From: Promicromonospora iranensis
GTDB lineage: Bacteria; Actinomycetota; Actinomycetes; Actinomycetales; Cellulomonadaceae
DNA: 64,000 nucleotides
Reading direction: 5' to 3'
NCBI RefSeq assembly: GCF_028994805.1
Contig: NZ_JAJQQP010000002.1
Span: forward strand, 248,001 to 312,000
Positions 25,076 through 33,990 of the stretch are shown piece by piece; position 1 is the first letter of the stretch, and each line of letters opens with the position of its first letter. Below the pieces are notes generated by a model. It was given only the letters and a program-made list of their open reading frames with translations, was not told the origin of the DNA and did no database searches. The position numbers and the translations under genes are program-made.

Positions 25076-25959
25076 GCGCCGCCGTGAGCGCCACCCGGCG
25101 TCAGCAGACCATCAGCGCGTGGATCTTCCTCGCCGTGCCCGTGGCGCTGTTCGCAGTCTTCCTGCTGCTGCCGGTGCTCATGGCGATCGGGCTGAGCCTG
25201 ACCGACTATGCCGTCATCGGCGACTTCGAGTGGGTGGGCGTGGACAACTACGCGCGCATCGTCGACGACCCCATCTTCTGGGTGGCCGTGCGCAACACCG
25301 CGCTCTACACCGTGCTGTACGTGCCCGCCGGGGTCGTCGTGGCGCTGGGTACCGCCCTGCTGCTCAACCGCAGCAGCCGGGTCTCGCGGGTCTTCCGCAC
25401 CCTCTTCTACATCCCGGTCGTCTCCTCGACGGTCGCCACCGCGGCGATCTGGTTCTGGCTGCTCAATCCGCAGTACGGCCTGCTCAACGCGGTGCTCGGC
25501 TGGTTCGGCATCAACGGGCCGGCCTGGCTGTACGAGTCGCGCTGGGCGATGATCGCCATCGTCATGATGAGCGTCTGGGCCGGCTTCGGCGCCAACATGA
25601 TCATCTACCTCGGCGCGCTCCAGGGCGTGCCGGGCGAGCTGGTGGACGCCGCCCGGGTCGACGGCGCCGGAGCGTTCCGCGTCTTCTGGCACGTGACCCT
25701 GCCGGCCATCTCCCGCGCCACCTTCCTCATCCTCACACTGCTCCTGATCGCCGCCTTCCAGGTGTTCGACCAGGCGTACGTGCTCACCAAGGGCGGGCCC
25801 GGCAACTCGACGCTGACCCTCGTCTACTACATCTACGACCGCGGGTTCGGACGCCTGGAGATGGGTTACGCCTCGGCGCTGTCGTTCGTGCTGTTCCTCG
25901 CGATCCTCGTGTTCTCGGTCATCAACGCGCGCGTCACCGGACGGGAGAACGACCGATGA
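25072..25959 (+). CDS. ABC sugar transporter permease, MalF/UgpA type, 295 aa
   Basis: Six membrane helices. The EAA loop near residues 180-205 reads GALQGVPGELVDAARVDGAGAF, the ATPase-docking motif of carbohydrate uptake (CUT1) permeases. It pairs with the next gene and the lipoprotein at 26930 to import alpha-mannoside oligosaccharides. The start at 25072 is fixed by the ATGA overlap with GH125. No ATPase gene is in the locus; a shared MsiK-type ATPase elsewhere is usual in actinobacteria. Confidence 0.93.
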   Translation: MSAAVSATRRQQTISAWIFLAVPVALFAVFLLLPVLMAIGLSLTDYAVIGDFEWVGVDNYARIVDDPIFWVAVRNTALYTVLYVPAGVVVALGTALLLNRSSRVSRVFRTLFYIPVVSSTVATAAIWFWLLNPQYGLLNAVLGWFGINGPAWLYESRWAMIAIVMMSVWAGFGANMIIYLGALQGVPGELVDAARVDGAGAFRVFWHVTLPAISRATFLILTLLLIAAFQVFDQAYVLTKGGPGNSTLTLVYYIYDRGFGRLEMGYASALSFVLFLAILVFSVINARVTGRENDR

Positions 25960-26897
25960 GCACCCTCACGACCGCCCCGGCCGGCACGCCGGCGCCGACC
26001 GCCACCACCGTGCGCACGGAGACGCGGCCGCCGACCGCCCGTGCGGTGCTCGGCAAGACGGTCTGGACGCTCGCCGTCGTGCTGATCAGCGTCACCACGG
26101 TGATGCCGCTGATCTGGACCCTGTCGACGTCGCTCAAGCCGGAGGGCGAGATCCTCTCGTCCTACCTGCAGTTCGTGCCGGAGAACCCGACCCTGGCCAA
26201 CTACGTGACGCTGTTCACCGACGGGCCCTTCGGGCGCTACCTCGCCAACTCGGCGATCATCGCGCTCGGTGGCGTGGCCACCAACCTGTTCTTCGGCGGG
26301 CTGGCCGGGTACGCCCTGGCCAAGCTCAGCTTCCGGGGCCGCGGCGTGGTCTTCTCGCTGTTCCTCGGCTCCATGATGGTGCCGGGCATCATCACGATGG
26401 TCCCCACCTTCCTGGTGCTGCGCCGGTTCCCGCTGGTCGGCGGGAACGACCTCTTCGGCGAGGGCGGCGCGGGCTTCATCAACAGCTACGGCGCCGTGCT
26501 CATCCCGTTCGCCGCCGGGCCGTTCGCCGTGTTCTTCATGCGGCAGTTCTTCCAGGCCCTGCCGGACGAGCTGGGTGACGCCGCGCGCATCGACGGCGCG
26601 AGCGAGTTCCGCATCTTCTGGAACATCTACCTGCCGCTGGCCCGGGCGGGCCTGGCGGTGCTGGGCGTGCTCACGTTCCAGGCCGGCTGGAACAGCTTCC
26701 TGTGGCCGCTCATCGCCCTGAACGACCCGGAGATGCTCACGGTGCAGGTGGGTCTGGCCGGATACGTCAACGAGTACCAGACGGAGTACGGGCCACTCCT
26801 GGCCGGCACCATCCTGGCGAGCCTGCCGGTACTGATCGTCTTCATCTTCGCCCAGCGCTACATCATCGAGAACTTCGCCCACTCGGGAACGAAGTGA
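25956..26897 (+). CDS. ABC sugar transporter permease, MalG/UgpE type, 313 aa
   Basis: CUT1 permease with six helices and the EAA loop ALPDELGDAARIDGASEFRIFW near residues 205-225. The first 25 residues are Thr/Ala/Pro-rich and cytoplasmic. The start overlaps the preceding stop as ATGA. It forms the heterodimer with the previous permease. Confidence 0.93.
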   Translation: MSTLTTAPAGTPAPTATTVRTETRPPTARAVLGKTVWTLAVVLISVTTVMPLIWTLSTSLKPEGEILSSYLQFVPENPTLANYVTLFTDGPFGRYLANSAIIALGGVATNLFFGGLAGYALAKLSFRGRGVVFSLFLGSMMVPGIITMVPTFLVLRRFPLVGGNDLFGEGGAGFINSYGAVLIPFAAGPFAVFFMRQFFQALPDELGDAARIDGASEFRIFWNIYLPLARAGLAVLGVLTFQAGWNSFLWPLIALNDPEMLTVQVGLAGYVNEYQTEYGPLLAGTILASLPVLIVFIFAQRYIIENFAHSGTK

Positions 26898-26929
26898 GCG
26901 ACGAACCAAGACTGCAAAGGAGCAGATTC

Positions 26930-28183
26930 ATGAAGCGTGCTACACGAATCGCCGGGGCGCTCGCCGCGGCGGCGGTCCTGGCCGGGACCCTGAGCGCCTG
27001 CGGCAGCGGGTCCGACGGCGGCTCGGGCGGAGGTCCCGAGCAGGTCACCTTCTGGGGCTCCTGGTCCGGTGACCAGGCCAAGCAGCTCCAGAAGCAGGCC
27101 GAGGCCTTCAACGCAGCGCAGGACGAGTACGAGGTCAAGTACGTGGGCCAGGAGCTCGTCGAGGAGAAGCTGCTCACCTCGCTGGCCTCGGGCAGCGTGC
27201 CCGACGTCGTGCTGTGGGACCGGTACAACACTCCGCTGTACGTGCCCAAGAACGCCCTGGCGCCGCTCGACGAGTACCTGGAGGCCGACGGCGTCGACAC
27301 GACGCAGTTCTACGAGCAGGCGATGGGCGAGCTCGTCGTCGAGGGCGAGACCTACGGCCTGCCGCTGCTCGTCGACAACCGCTCCCTCTTCTACAACGAG
27401 GACCTGCTGAAGGAGGCCGGCGTCGAGCCGCCGACCGACTGGGACGCGCTCAGGTCGGCCGCCGAGGCAACCACCGAGCGCGACGGCGGCAAGCTGGGCG
27501 TCGCGGGCTTCGCGCTCGACGACCCGGGCCTGTTCAACATCTGGCTCAAGCAGGCGGGCGGCCAGATGTTCAGTGACGACGGCACGTCCACGGCGTTCAA
27601 CAGCCCGGAGGGGCTGGAGGTGCTCGAGTTCTGGCAGAGCCTGCTCGACGCCGGCGTGTACGAGCCGGGCTTCGGCGAGGGTGTCGACTCGTTCGCGGAG
27701 GGCAAGCTGGCGCTCAAGTACGACGGGCCGTGGGCGCTGACGGCGCTGGACGAGGCCGAGGTGAACTACGGCATCGTCCAGCCGCCCGTCGGGCCCGACG
27801 GCGACCAGGGTGCCGGCATGGGCGGGTTCGGCCTGGTCATCCCGCAGGGCGCCGAGAACCCGGACGGTGCGTGGGAGTTCATGAAGTGGTGGACCACCGA
27901 GCCCGCCAACGGCGTGGACTTCGCGAAGATCTCCGGCTGGATCCCCGCGAACATCGAGGCCGCCAACGACCCGTACTTCACCAAGGACGACCGGTACCAG
28001 GCGTTCATCGAGACCATGGAGTACGCCGAGGTGCGTTCGAACATCCCGGGCGCCTCCGACGTCGAGGGCAAGGCGCTCATCCCCGCGCTGGAGCGGTTCC
28101 TGGGCGGCGAGATCGATGCCCAGGAGGCGCTGGACGAGGCGCAGGAGCTCGGCGACCGGCTCCTCGCGGACAACGCGCAGTGA
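26930..28183 (+). CDS. ABC sugar-binding lipoprotein, 417 aa
   Basis: A lipoprotein signal peptide ends in LSAC with the lipidated Cys at residue 24. The mature protein has the type-1 extracellular solute-binding fold (VTFWGSWSGDQAKQ, VPDVVLWDRYNTPLY, GLPLLVDNRSLFYNEDLL, GGFGLVIP). It captures the oligosaccharide for the two permeases. AAAGGAG about 8 bases before the ATG supports the start. A hairpin follows the gene, which may allow its mRNA to be more abundant or stable than the downstream part. Confidence 0.93.
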   Translation: MKRATRIAGALAAAAVLAGTLSACGSGSDGGSGGGPEQVTFWGSWSGDQAKQLQKQAEAFNAAQDEYEVKYVGQELVEEKLLTSLASGSVPDVVLWDRYNTPLYVPKNALAPLDEYLEADGVDTTQFYEQAMGELVVEGETYGLPLLVDNRSLFYNEDLLKEAGVEPPTDWDALRSAAEATTERDGGKLGVAGFALDDPGLFNIWLKQAGGQMFSDDGTSTAFNSPEGLEVLEFWQSLLDAGVYEPGFGEGVDSFAEGKLALKYDGPWALTALDEAEVNYGIVQPPVGPDGDQGAGMGGFGLVIPQGAENPDGAWEFMKWWTTEPANGVDFAKISGWIPANIEAANDPYFTKDDRYQAFIETMEYAEVRSNIPGASDVEGKALIPALERFLGGEIDAQEALDEAQELGDRLLADNAQ

Positions 28184-28219
28184 CCCACCCGGAGGGGTGA
28201 CCGACCCGCAGTGACCACC

Positions 28220-28254
28220 GCGTGCCACGCGTCCCGACCGGGCGCGTGGCACGC
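28220..28254 (+). terminator. Hairpin between binding-protein gene and GH76 gene
   Basis: A perfect 12-bp stem (GCGTGCCACGCG / CGCGTGGCACGC) with an 11-base loop. It has no T-run. It may partly terminate or protect the upstream mRNA. Confidence 0.6.
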
Positions 28255-28302
28255 GCCACCACCAGCGCGCGCCGCGCGCAGCAAAGGACGCCTCACACCG
28301 TC

Positions 28303-29391
28303 ATGGACAACCCGAACTCCGCCGCCCCGAGCCCTGCCGCCCCGGGCGGCCGCCCGAACCCGTGGTCCGACCGTGCCGACCTGGCCCAGCGCAGCCTGGA
28401 CCACTTCTTCGGCACGGCCGAGCCGCAGCTGCTCGACAACACCTACCCCGTCGGGGACAATTCGACGTTCAACTACTGGTGGCTGGCCCACGTCATCGAC
28501 GCGCGGCTCGACGCGTTCGACCGGACCGGAGACCAGGAGTGGCTGACGGCCGCCGAGGCGACGACCGCCAACCTGCGGGCCCGGAACGAGGGGTCGCTGT
28601 TCAACGACTACTTCGACGACATGCTCTGGTACGCGCTGGCCCTGGAACGGCTGGCGCGCGCCACGGGGCGGACCGAGCCGCTGGACGACGCCCGCGCCAT
28701 CTGGGAGCACGTCGTCGAGCACGGGTGGAACGACACCCACGGCGCGAGCGTGGCCTGGCGCAAGCAGCAGCTCTACTACAAGAACACGCCGGCCAACGGC
28801 CCGTTCGCCATCCTGTCCGCGCGCCTGCACGGGCACGAGCCCGACCCGAAGTACCTGGACCACGGCACGGTGGCGTTCGACTGGATCACCGCCACGCTGG
28901 TGGGGCCCGACGGGTTCGTCGAGGACGGCATCAACCGCGAGGGCGACGGCCGCATCGACACCCAGTGGCGCTTCACCTACAACCAGGGCCTGTACATCGG
29001 GGCCGCTGTCGCCCTCGACGGCGTGCTGCACGAGCCGGAGCTGGTCGGCCGGGCGCTGCGCACCGCCACGACGGCGATCGCCGAGCTGGCGCCCGACGGC
29101 GTCGTCGGCAGCGAGGGCGGCGGGGGCGACGAGGGCCTCTTCAAGGGAGTCCTCTACCGGTACCTGGGCACGCTCCTGGACCGGATCGGCCTGACGTCGC
29201 CCGACGCCGCGCCGCTGGTGGACTTCGTCCGCACGAGCACCGACCGGCTGTGGGAGACGAGCCGGCGCGACGGGTACCTGCTGGCGGGTGGTGACTGGCG
29301 TCGTCCCGCCGAGCTGCCGGTCTTCTACTCGAGCCAGCTCAGTGCCGTCATGGCGCTCGAGCTGCGCGCCTCGCTGGAGGCGCGCCGGTGA
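28303..29391 (+). CDS. Cytoplasmic GH76 alpha-1,6-mannanase-like protein, 362 aa
   Basis: GH76 (alpha/alpha)6 barrel: NYWWLAHVIDARLD, the neighbouring Asp pair in NDYFDDMLWYALALERL (near residues 102-118) that acts in catalysis, WRKQQLYYKNTPANGPFAIL and RFTYNQGLYIGAAV. Most characterised family members are secreted; this one has no signal peptide, so it probably trims imported alpha-1,6-manno-oligosaccharides together with GH125. The start at 28303 gives the family N-terminus; AAAGGA lies somewhat far (about 13 bases) upstream. Confidence 0.88.
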   Translation: MDNPNSAAPSPAAPGGRPNPWSDRADLAQRSLDHFFGTAEPQLLDNTYPVGDNSTFNYWWLAHVIDARLDAFDRTGDQEWLTAAEATTANLRARNEGSLFNDYFDDMLWYALALERLARATGRTEPLDDARAIWEHVVEHGWNDTHGASVAWRKQQLYYKNTPANGPFAILSARLHGHEPDPKYLDHGTVAFDWITATLVGPDGFVEDGINREGDGRIDTQWRFTYNQGLYIGAAVALDGVLHEPELVGRALRTATTAIAELAPDGVVGSEGGGGDEGLFKGVLYRYLGTLLDRIGLTSPDAAPLVDFVRTSTDRLWETSRRDGYLLAGGDWRRPAELPVFYSSQLSAVMALELRASLEARR

Positions 29392-29454
29392 CCCGCCGCA
29401 CCCGGTGGGCCACGGTAGATTCATCTGCCACGTCCGATCGGTGAAGGGGCACGT

Positions 29455-30549
29455 GTGAGCCAGCCGCTCTACCTCGAGGTGTACGAGAAGCTCCGCGAGG
29501 CGATCCATGCAGGCACCTACGGTGTCGGCGACCGGATGCCCGCCGAGGCCGAGCTGACCAAGCAGCTCGGGGTCAGCGCCATCACGCTCAAGCGCGCGAT
29601 GGACCTGCTGCGCGCCGACGGCTACATCACCCGGCGGCCGCGGCTCGGCACCGTCGTCGTCAGCGAGACCGCCACGAACGCCGTCAGCACCGGGAGCGGG
29701 CCCACCCCGCTCGTCGGGTGCGTCCTGACGGACTTCGACGACACCTTCGGCACGCGGGTGCTGGCCGGTCTGCTCGACGCGTCGAGCACCGTCGCGAACC
29801 TCGTGGTCAAGCGCAGCCTGGGCAACCGCGAGGCGGAGGACGACATGGTGCGTGCCCTCGTGGCCGACGGCGTCCAGGGGCTGGTCCTCGAGCCGAGCTC
29901 GTCGCAGTACGTGGCACCGGCGGTCCTGGAGCTGATCACCCAGTCGTTCCCGGTAACCATCCTCGACCGGGTGTTCGACGGCGTCCCGGTGTCGTCGGTC
30001 TGCTCCGACAACGTCTCGGCGGGGCGCCAGGCCGCCGACGTCCTGTTCGCCTCGGGCTACGACCACGTCGGGCTGGTGTCGGCCGCCAGCAACGTCTCGA
30101 CCGTGCAGGACCGGCTGGACGGCGTCGTCGCCGCCCACGCGACCCGGCACGTCCCGTTCGACCCGGCGCACCAGTTCCGCCAGGTGCGCTCCACGGTCCC
30201 TGGCAGTGGCGTCTCGCCCGACGACGACATCGCCGAGCTCGAGAAGTTCCTCGCCACCAACCCCGGCCTGACGGGCCTGGTCGCCACGGAGTACAACATC
30301 GCCGTCCTGCTCCGCGAGGCCGCGCAGCGGGCGGGGCGGACCGTCCCCGGTGACCTCGGCATCGTCTGTTTCGACCATCCGGACGCGTTCTACGACAAGG
30401 CTCGCTACCGGTTCACCCACATCCGGCAGGACGAGTCACGCATGGGGCACGAGGCGGTCGACCTGGTCCTCGCCCAGATCCGCGGCGCCGGGCAGGTCAG
30501 GAAGGTCACGCTGCCGACCGAGCTGGTGCAGGGCAGCTCGACGCGCTGA
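29455..30549 (+). CDS. GntR-type regulator with LacI/periplasmic-binding sensor domain, 364 aa
   Basis: Residues 1-70 are a GntR winged helix (PLYLEVYEKLREAIHAGTY, RMPAEAELTKQLGVSAITLKRAMDLL, GYITRRPRLGTVV). The rest is a type-1 periplasmic-binding sensor (GCVLTDFDDTFGTRVLAG, DRVFDGVPVSSVCSDN, GIVCFDHPD). This AraR-like architecture senses a sugar and releases DNA. Its position inside the mannan locus makes it the likely local regulator, with mannose or a manno-oligosaccharide as ligand. The GTG start has GAAGGGG upstream. Confidence 0.9.
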   Translation: MSQPLYLEVYEKLREAIHAGTYGVGDRMPAEAELTKQLGVSAITLKRAMDLLRADGYITRRPRLGTVVVSETATNAVSTGSGPTPLVGCVLTDFDDTFGTRVLAGLLDASSTVANLVVKRSLGNREAEDDMVRALVADGVQGLVLEPSSSQYVAPAVLELITQSFPVTILDRVFDGVPVSSVCSDNVSAGRQAADVLFASGYDHVGLVSAASNVSTVQDRLDGVVAAHATRHVPFDPAHQFRQVRSTVPGSGVSPDDDIAELEKFLATNPGLTGLVATEYNIAVLLREAAQRAGRTVPGDLGIVCFDHPDAFYDKARYRFTHIRQDESRMGHEAVDLVLAQIRGAGQVRKVTLPTELVQGSSTR

Positions 30550-30603
30550 GGCCCGGTGCTGCCGGGGACGACGGTGCTCGGGCAGTCTCGGCGGACAGGT
30601 GCA

Positions 30604-30640
30604 TTTAACCCTTTCCTCCTATAAGTTTTGAGACGAATCC
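30604..30640 (+). promoter_or_regulatory. AT-rich control region before the secreted GH76 gene
   Basis: A low-GC island contains TTTAACCCTTTCC and CCTATAAG (30618-30625), the latter shared with the GH97 promoter at 16451-16458. TATAAG (30620-30625) could be the -10; no good -35 at 17 bases is present, as expected if an activator or a repressor controls it. Confidence 0.4.
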
Positions 30641-30676
30641 GGGACGCAACGGTGCCCCCGGGGGAGGAGCTCATCG

Positions 30677-32575
30677 ATGACGATGCTGCGTCGCATTCGC
30701 CTTGTCCTGATCAGCCTTGCCGTGGTCGTCGGTCTGCAGCCGGTCGTCGCGGTGCACGCCGCCACGCCGCCGGGTGGTGGGGCGCCCTCCGGCTCGATCG
30801 CGGTCGCCCGTGCCCGTGTCGCCACCGAGGTGCTGCTGGACTCCTACGACGAGCAGAAGGCGTGGTTCCCGTCGAGCTGGTGGAACTCCGCCGTCGCGCT
30901 GCAGACCATGGGCGACTACATGCTGCGCACCGGAGACCGGAGCTACGTCGACGAGCTGGACCACAGCTTCGAGACCAACAAGGGCCCGTTCCCGGCCGGC
31001 GAGCGGTCCACCGACGAGATCTACGGCAACTTCACGAGCCGTGCGATCGACGACGCCGGCTGGTGGGCGCTGAACTGGGTCACCGCCTACGACCTGACCG
31101 GCGACCAGAAGTACCTCGACATGGCGGGCACCATCGCCGACTTCATGCACGGCTTCTGGGACCCGAGCACCTGCGGCGGTGGGATCTGGTGGAACGAGGA
31201 GCGGACCTACAAGAATGCCGTCACCAACGGACAGTGGATCCGGCTGACGGCCGAGCTGCACAACCGCATCCCGGGGGACACGGCGTGGCTGGAGCGGGCC
31301 CAGGAAGCCTGGGACTGGTACGCCGCCAGCGGCATGGTCAACTCCGAGGGCCTGGTCAACGACGGGCTGACCGACGACTGCGCCAACAACCGCGACACCG
31401 TGTGGAGCTACAACCAGGGCCTCGGCATCGGGGCGGCCCTCGAGCTGCACCGGGCGACGGGCGACGCCGAGCTGCTCAGCACCGCACGGGATCTGGCCGA
31501 CGCGGCGCTCGCATCTGACGCGCTGGTCACGGACGGGGTGCTCACGGAGTCGTGCGATCCGCTGGGACGGACGTGCGACGACAACCAGAAGCAGTTCAAG
31601 GGCATCTTCCTGCGGTACTTCACGGAGCTGGCCGACACCACGACCGACCCACGCTATGACGAGTTCGTGGACCGTCAGGCCGAGTCGATCTGGGCGAACG
31701 ACCGCGACTCGGCGGAGCGGCTCGGCCTGCGCTGGGCCGGTGCGAGCACCGAGGCGTCACCGAACGTCTTCGACTGGCGCACCCAGGCCAGTGCCCTCAG
31801 CGCGCTGATCGCCGACGTCCCTCAGGACGCGCCGAGCCGGTCGCTGTCCGCGACGATGGCGCCGACCCAGCTGGTCGTGATGCCCAGCCCCGGCACGACG
31901 TCGTCGGTGCGGACCGCGGTCGAGGTGGCGGCGACGTCGGACGGGCGACCCGTACGAGCCGACGTGCGCGTCAGCGGTCCGGACGGCTGGACGGTGGACC
32001 CGGCCCGCAGCCGGGTCCGGCTGGCTCCGTCGGGCGACGGTAGTCCTGCCCGGGCGAGCGTCCCGCTCGACGTCACGGTGCCCGCGGACGCCCGCGACGG
32101 TAGCTACCCGCTGACCGTGACGGTCACCGCGAGGCCTGGGCTCGGCTACACCACCAGGGTCACGGTCCAGGTGGCGAGCACCATCGACTTCGACGCCGGG
32201 TCGACGGAGGAGCTCGCGTGGCTCTGGGACGCGGGCGGCTCCGGCCTGAGCCACGTCGGGAGCCGGTTCGCCGACGGCACCAGCCATTTCGTCTACAAGT
32301 TCCCGTTCCCCGCCGAGGCCACCTCGGCCGAGGCGACCCTGACCATCGACAACCAGTACGTGGTCGAGGTGGGTCCTGACGGCGAGAGCTGGACCACCGT
32401 GCTGGCCGAGGACGAGCCGATCAGGGACGGCTCCAACAAGGCCGACCACACCCTTGACCTGACGCCGTACCTCGGTCCGGACAAGGCCGTCTACCTCCGG
32501 GTGACCGACGCCTTTCCCGAGGACGGCTGGGGCGGCGGGGTCTATCACGTGTCGGCGCAGTTCGGGACGCTCTGA
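30677..32575 (+). CDS. Secreted GH76 endo-alpha-1,6-mannanase with C-terminal beta domains, 632 aa
   Basis: A signal peptide covers about residues 1-29. The GH76 barrel (about 40-380) shows SWWNSAVALQTMGDY, the catalytic Asp pair in AIDDAGWWALNWV, CGGGIWWNEERTYKNAVTNGQWI and WSYNQGLGIGAAL. A NEW3-like Ig domain (about 395-500) and a C-terminal jelly-roll (about 505-630) follow, probably for attachment to substrate. It would cut the alpha-1,6-mannan backbone (fungal mannan or bacterial lipomannan) outside the cell to feed the transporter. ATG 30677 has GGAGGAG 7 bases upstream. Confidence 0.92.
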   Translation: MTMLRRIRLVLISLAVVVGLQPVVAVHAATPPGGGAPSGSIAVARARVATEVLLDSYDEQKAWFPSSWWNSAVALQTMGDYMLRTGDRSYVDELDHSFETNKGPFPAGERSTDEIYGNFTSRAIDDAGWWALNWVTAYDLTGDQKYLDMAGTIADFMHGFWDPSTCGGGIWWNEERTYKNAVTNGQWIRLTAELHNRIPGDTAWLERAQEAWDWYAASGMVNSEGLVNDGLTDDCANNRDTVWSYNQGLGIGAALELHRATGDAELLSTARDLADAALASDALVTDGVLTESCDPLGRTCDDNQKQFKGIFLRYFTELADTTTDPRYDEFVDRQAESIWANDRDSAERLGLRWAGASTEASPNVFDWRTQASALSALIADVPQDAPSRSLSATMAPTQLVVMPSPGTTSSVRTAVEVAATSDGRPVRADVRVSGPDGWTVDPARSRVRLAPSGDGSPARASVPLDVTVPADARDGSYPLTVTVTARPGLGYTTRVTVQVASTIDFDAGSTEELAWLWDAGGSGLSHVGSRFADGTSHFVYKFPFPAEATSAEATLTIDNQYVVEVGPDGESWTTVLAEDEPIRDGSNKADHTLDLTPYLGPDKAVYLRVTDAFPEDGWGGGVYHVSAQFGTL

Positions 32576-32613
32576 CCGGAGCGGCCGAACGGCCGAGATC
32601 CACGACGTCGGAT

Positions 32614-32655
32614 ACTTGACAGACGGTGGCAAGTACTTGCTACCGTCTGTCAAGT
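32614..32655 (+). repeat. 42-nt nested palindrome at the start of the HTH gene
   Basis: Two 21-base units, each ACTTG-N11-CAAGT (32614-32634 and 32635-32655), are inverse complements of each other with one mismatch. The whole is therefore a near-perfect palindrome made of two smaller ones. It includes TTGACA (32616-32621) and TACCGT (32641-32646), possible promoter boxes with a long 19-base spacer, and ends inside the GTG start at 32654. It looks like a double operator for an autoregulated gene. Confidence 0.75.
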
Positions 32656-33169
32656 GAGCACAGAGGAGCACATAGCACTGGCAGGCGAGCTGCTGGGCCT
32701 GGTCGAGCGCCGGATCATCGACCCGTTGGAGATCCTGTTCGGTCCGGACGGCTCGGACGGTGGGGAGCCCCAGGCGTACGACGTCGTCGGACCGGTCAGG
32801 GAACGAGCGCGCATCGAGGCCGAGGTGTGGGCCGCACAGCTGTTGGGCAGGGACGAGCGGCTCGCGGGACGCACCGCGGCGCGGCTGGTTGCCTCGCTCT
32901 TTCCCGCCGACGGCCCGTTCGACCCGCCCGACGAGTGGTGGGGCACGGCCTTCGGCCGGGTGGTCGCCCAGCGGGTCGGGCACCCGGGCCGGACGGCGGT
33001 GTCGTTCGCCGTGGCGGGGGCGATGCTCGGCATCACCCGGCAGGGCGTCCACGACCTCGTCAAGCGCGCCAAGCTTGCCCGCCACCCCGACGGCGGAGTG
33101 ACGACGGCGTCGGTCCAGGCGCGACTCAACCAGCCGAAGGGGTCCCATGTCGCACGTGACGGTCACTGA
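32654..33169 (+). CDS. Unrecognised helix-turn-helix protein, 171 aa
   Basis: I do not recognise the family. The N-terminal 110 residues are mostly helical with conserved-looking WWGTAFGRVVAQRVG. Residues about 115-145 (AVAGAMLGITRQGVHDLVKRAKL) have the spacing of a helix-turn-helix: the LGITRQGVHDLV part resembles a recognition helix. The GTG start at 32654 lies at the end of the 42-nt palindrome and 7 bases after a possible -10, so the mRNA may be leaderless and the protein is a candidate for its own repressor. The 3' end overlaps the hydrolase gene by 23 bases, which couples the two. It could also be an antitoxin-like regulator of the hydrolase gene. Confidence 0.8.
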   Translation: MSTEEHIALAGELLGLVERRIIDPLEILFGPDGSDGGEPQAYDVVGPVRERARIEAEVWAAQLLGRDERLAGRTAARLVASLFPADGPFDPPDEWWGTAFGRVVAQRVGHPGRTAVSFAVAGAMLGITRQGVHDLVKRAKLARHPDGGVTTASVQARLNQPKGSHVARDGH

Positions 33170-33974
33170 CCACGAGATCCCGATCGCGGTACGGGACTCG
33201 GGCACGGACGGGCAGCCCGTCCTCCTGCTCCACGGTCTCGGCGGCACGCTCGACGCGTGGGCGCAGCTGGACCTCGGCGGGTGCCGGACCGTGGCCATGG
33301 ACCTGCGCGGCCACGGCCTCTCCGGTGACGGCCCCTGGGAGTGGGACCGGGGCCTGGATGACGTCGAGGCCGTGGTGCGGAGCCTCGGTCTGGGCAACCC
33401 CGCGGTGGTGGGGCACTCGCTCGGCGGGATGCTCGCCGTGCAGTGGGCCCTGCGTCATCCGGAGTGCCCGGCCGTCGTGGACCTGGACGGGCTGAGGTCC
33501 GCGGAGAGTGACCCGCAGAACTACCCCGGGATGGATCCCGCCACGCGGGACCAGGAGCTGGCGAGCCTGAAGGCCTCCTTCGACGCCCAGGCCATGGCGA
33601 TGGACCAGCCGCTGCCGCCCGAGATGCGGGCCCTGTTCCCGCAGCGGGCGCTGGTCGAGCGGGACGGGCGGACGTACGGCCGTCCCGCCGCGCGGCTCCT
33701 GGAAGAGGTCCGGTACACGCCCGAGTTCCGGGACACGGTTCGCCTGCTGCGTCGGGTCGTCTGCCCGGCTCTCGTGGTGATCCCGACCCATGACCCGCCC
33801 GGGACGCCGGGCGGGGAGCTGATGGAGGCTTTCCGGCGGGGCATCCGCCGCGACCTCGCGGGGTTGCCGGCCCACGTCCAGGTCAGGGAGCTGGAGGCGA
33901 GCCACGGCATGCTCGCCGAGCGGCCCCGGGCGCTCAGCGACCTCATCGGTGGGTTCCTCCGCCAGGCAGGCTGA
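33147..33974 (+). CDS. Alpha/beta hydrolase, 275 aa
   Basis: The fold and triad are visible: oxyanion region LLLHGLGGTLDAW, MDLRGHGLS, the nucleophile elbow GHSLGG (Ser near residue 93), and the late His in EASHGMLAERP. Substrate unknown; the family includes esterases, epoxide hydrolases and peroxidases. It starts inside the preceding HTH gene and should be co-transcribed with it, so expression probably follows the palindromic operator. Confidence 0.88.
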   Translation: MSHVTVTDHEIPIAVRDSGTDGQPVLLLHGLGGTLDAWAQLDLGGCRTVAMDLRGHGLSGDGPWEWDRGLDDVEAVVRSLGLGNPAVVGHSLGGMLAVQWALRHPECPAVVDLDGLRSAESDPQNYPGMDPATRDQELASLKASFDAQAMAMDQPLPPEMRALFPQRALVERDGRTYGRPAARLLEEVRYTPEFRDTVRLLRRVVCPALVVIPTHDPPGTPGGELMEAFRRGIRRDLAGLPAHVQVRELEASHGMLAERPRALSDLIGGFLRQAG

Positions 33975-33990
33975 GCGGTCTGTCCGGCCG

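Noticed and set aside
27766-30420. An 884-codon reverse-strand frame opposite the mannan genes
   Set aside because: It spans three real forward genes and shows no family signature.
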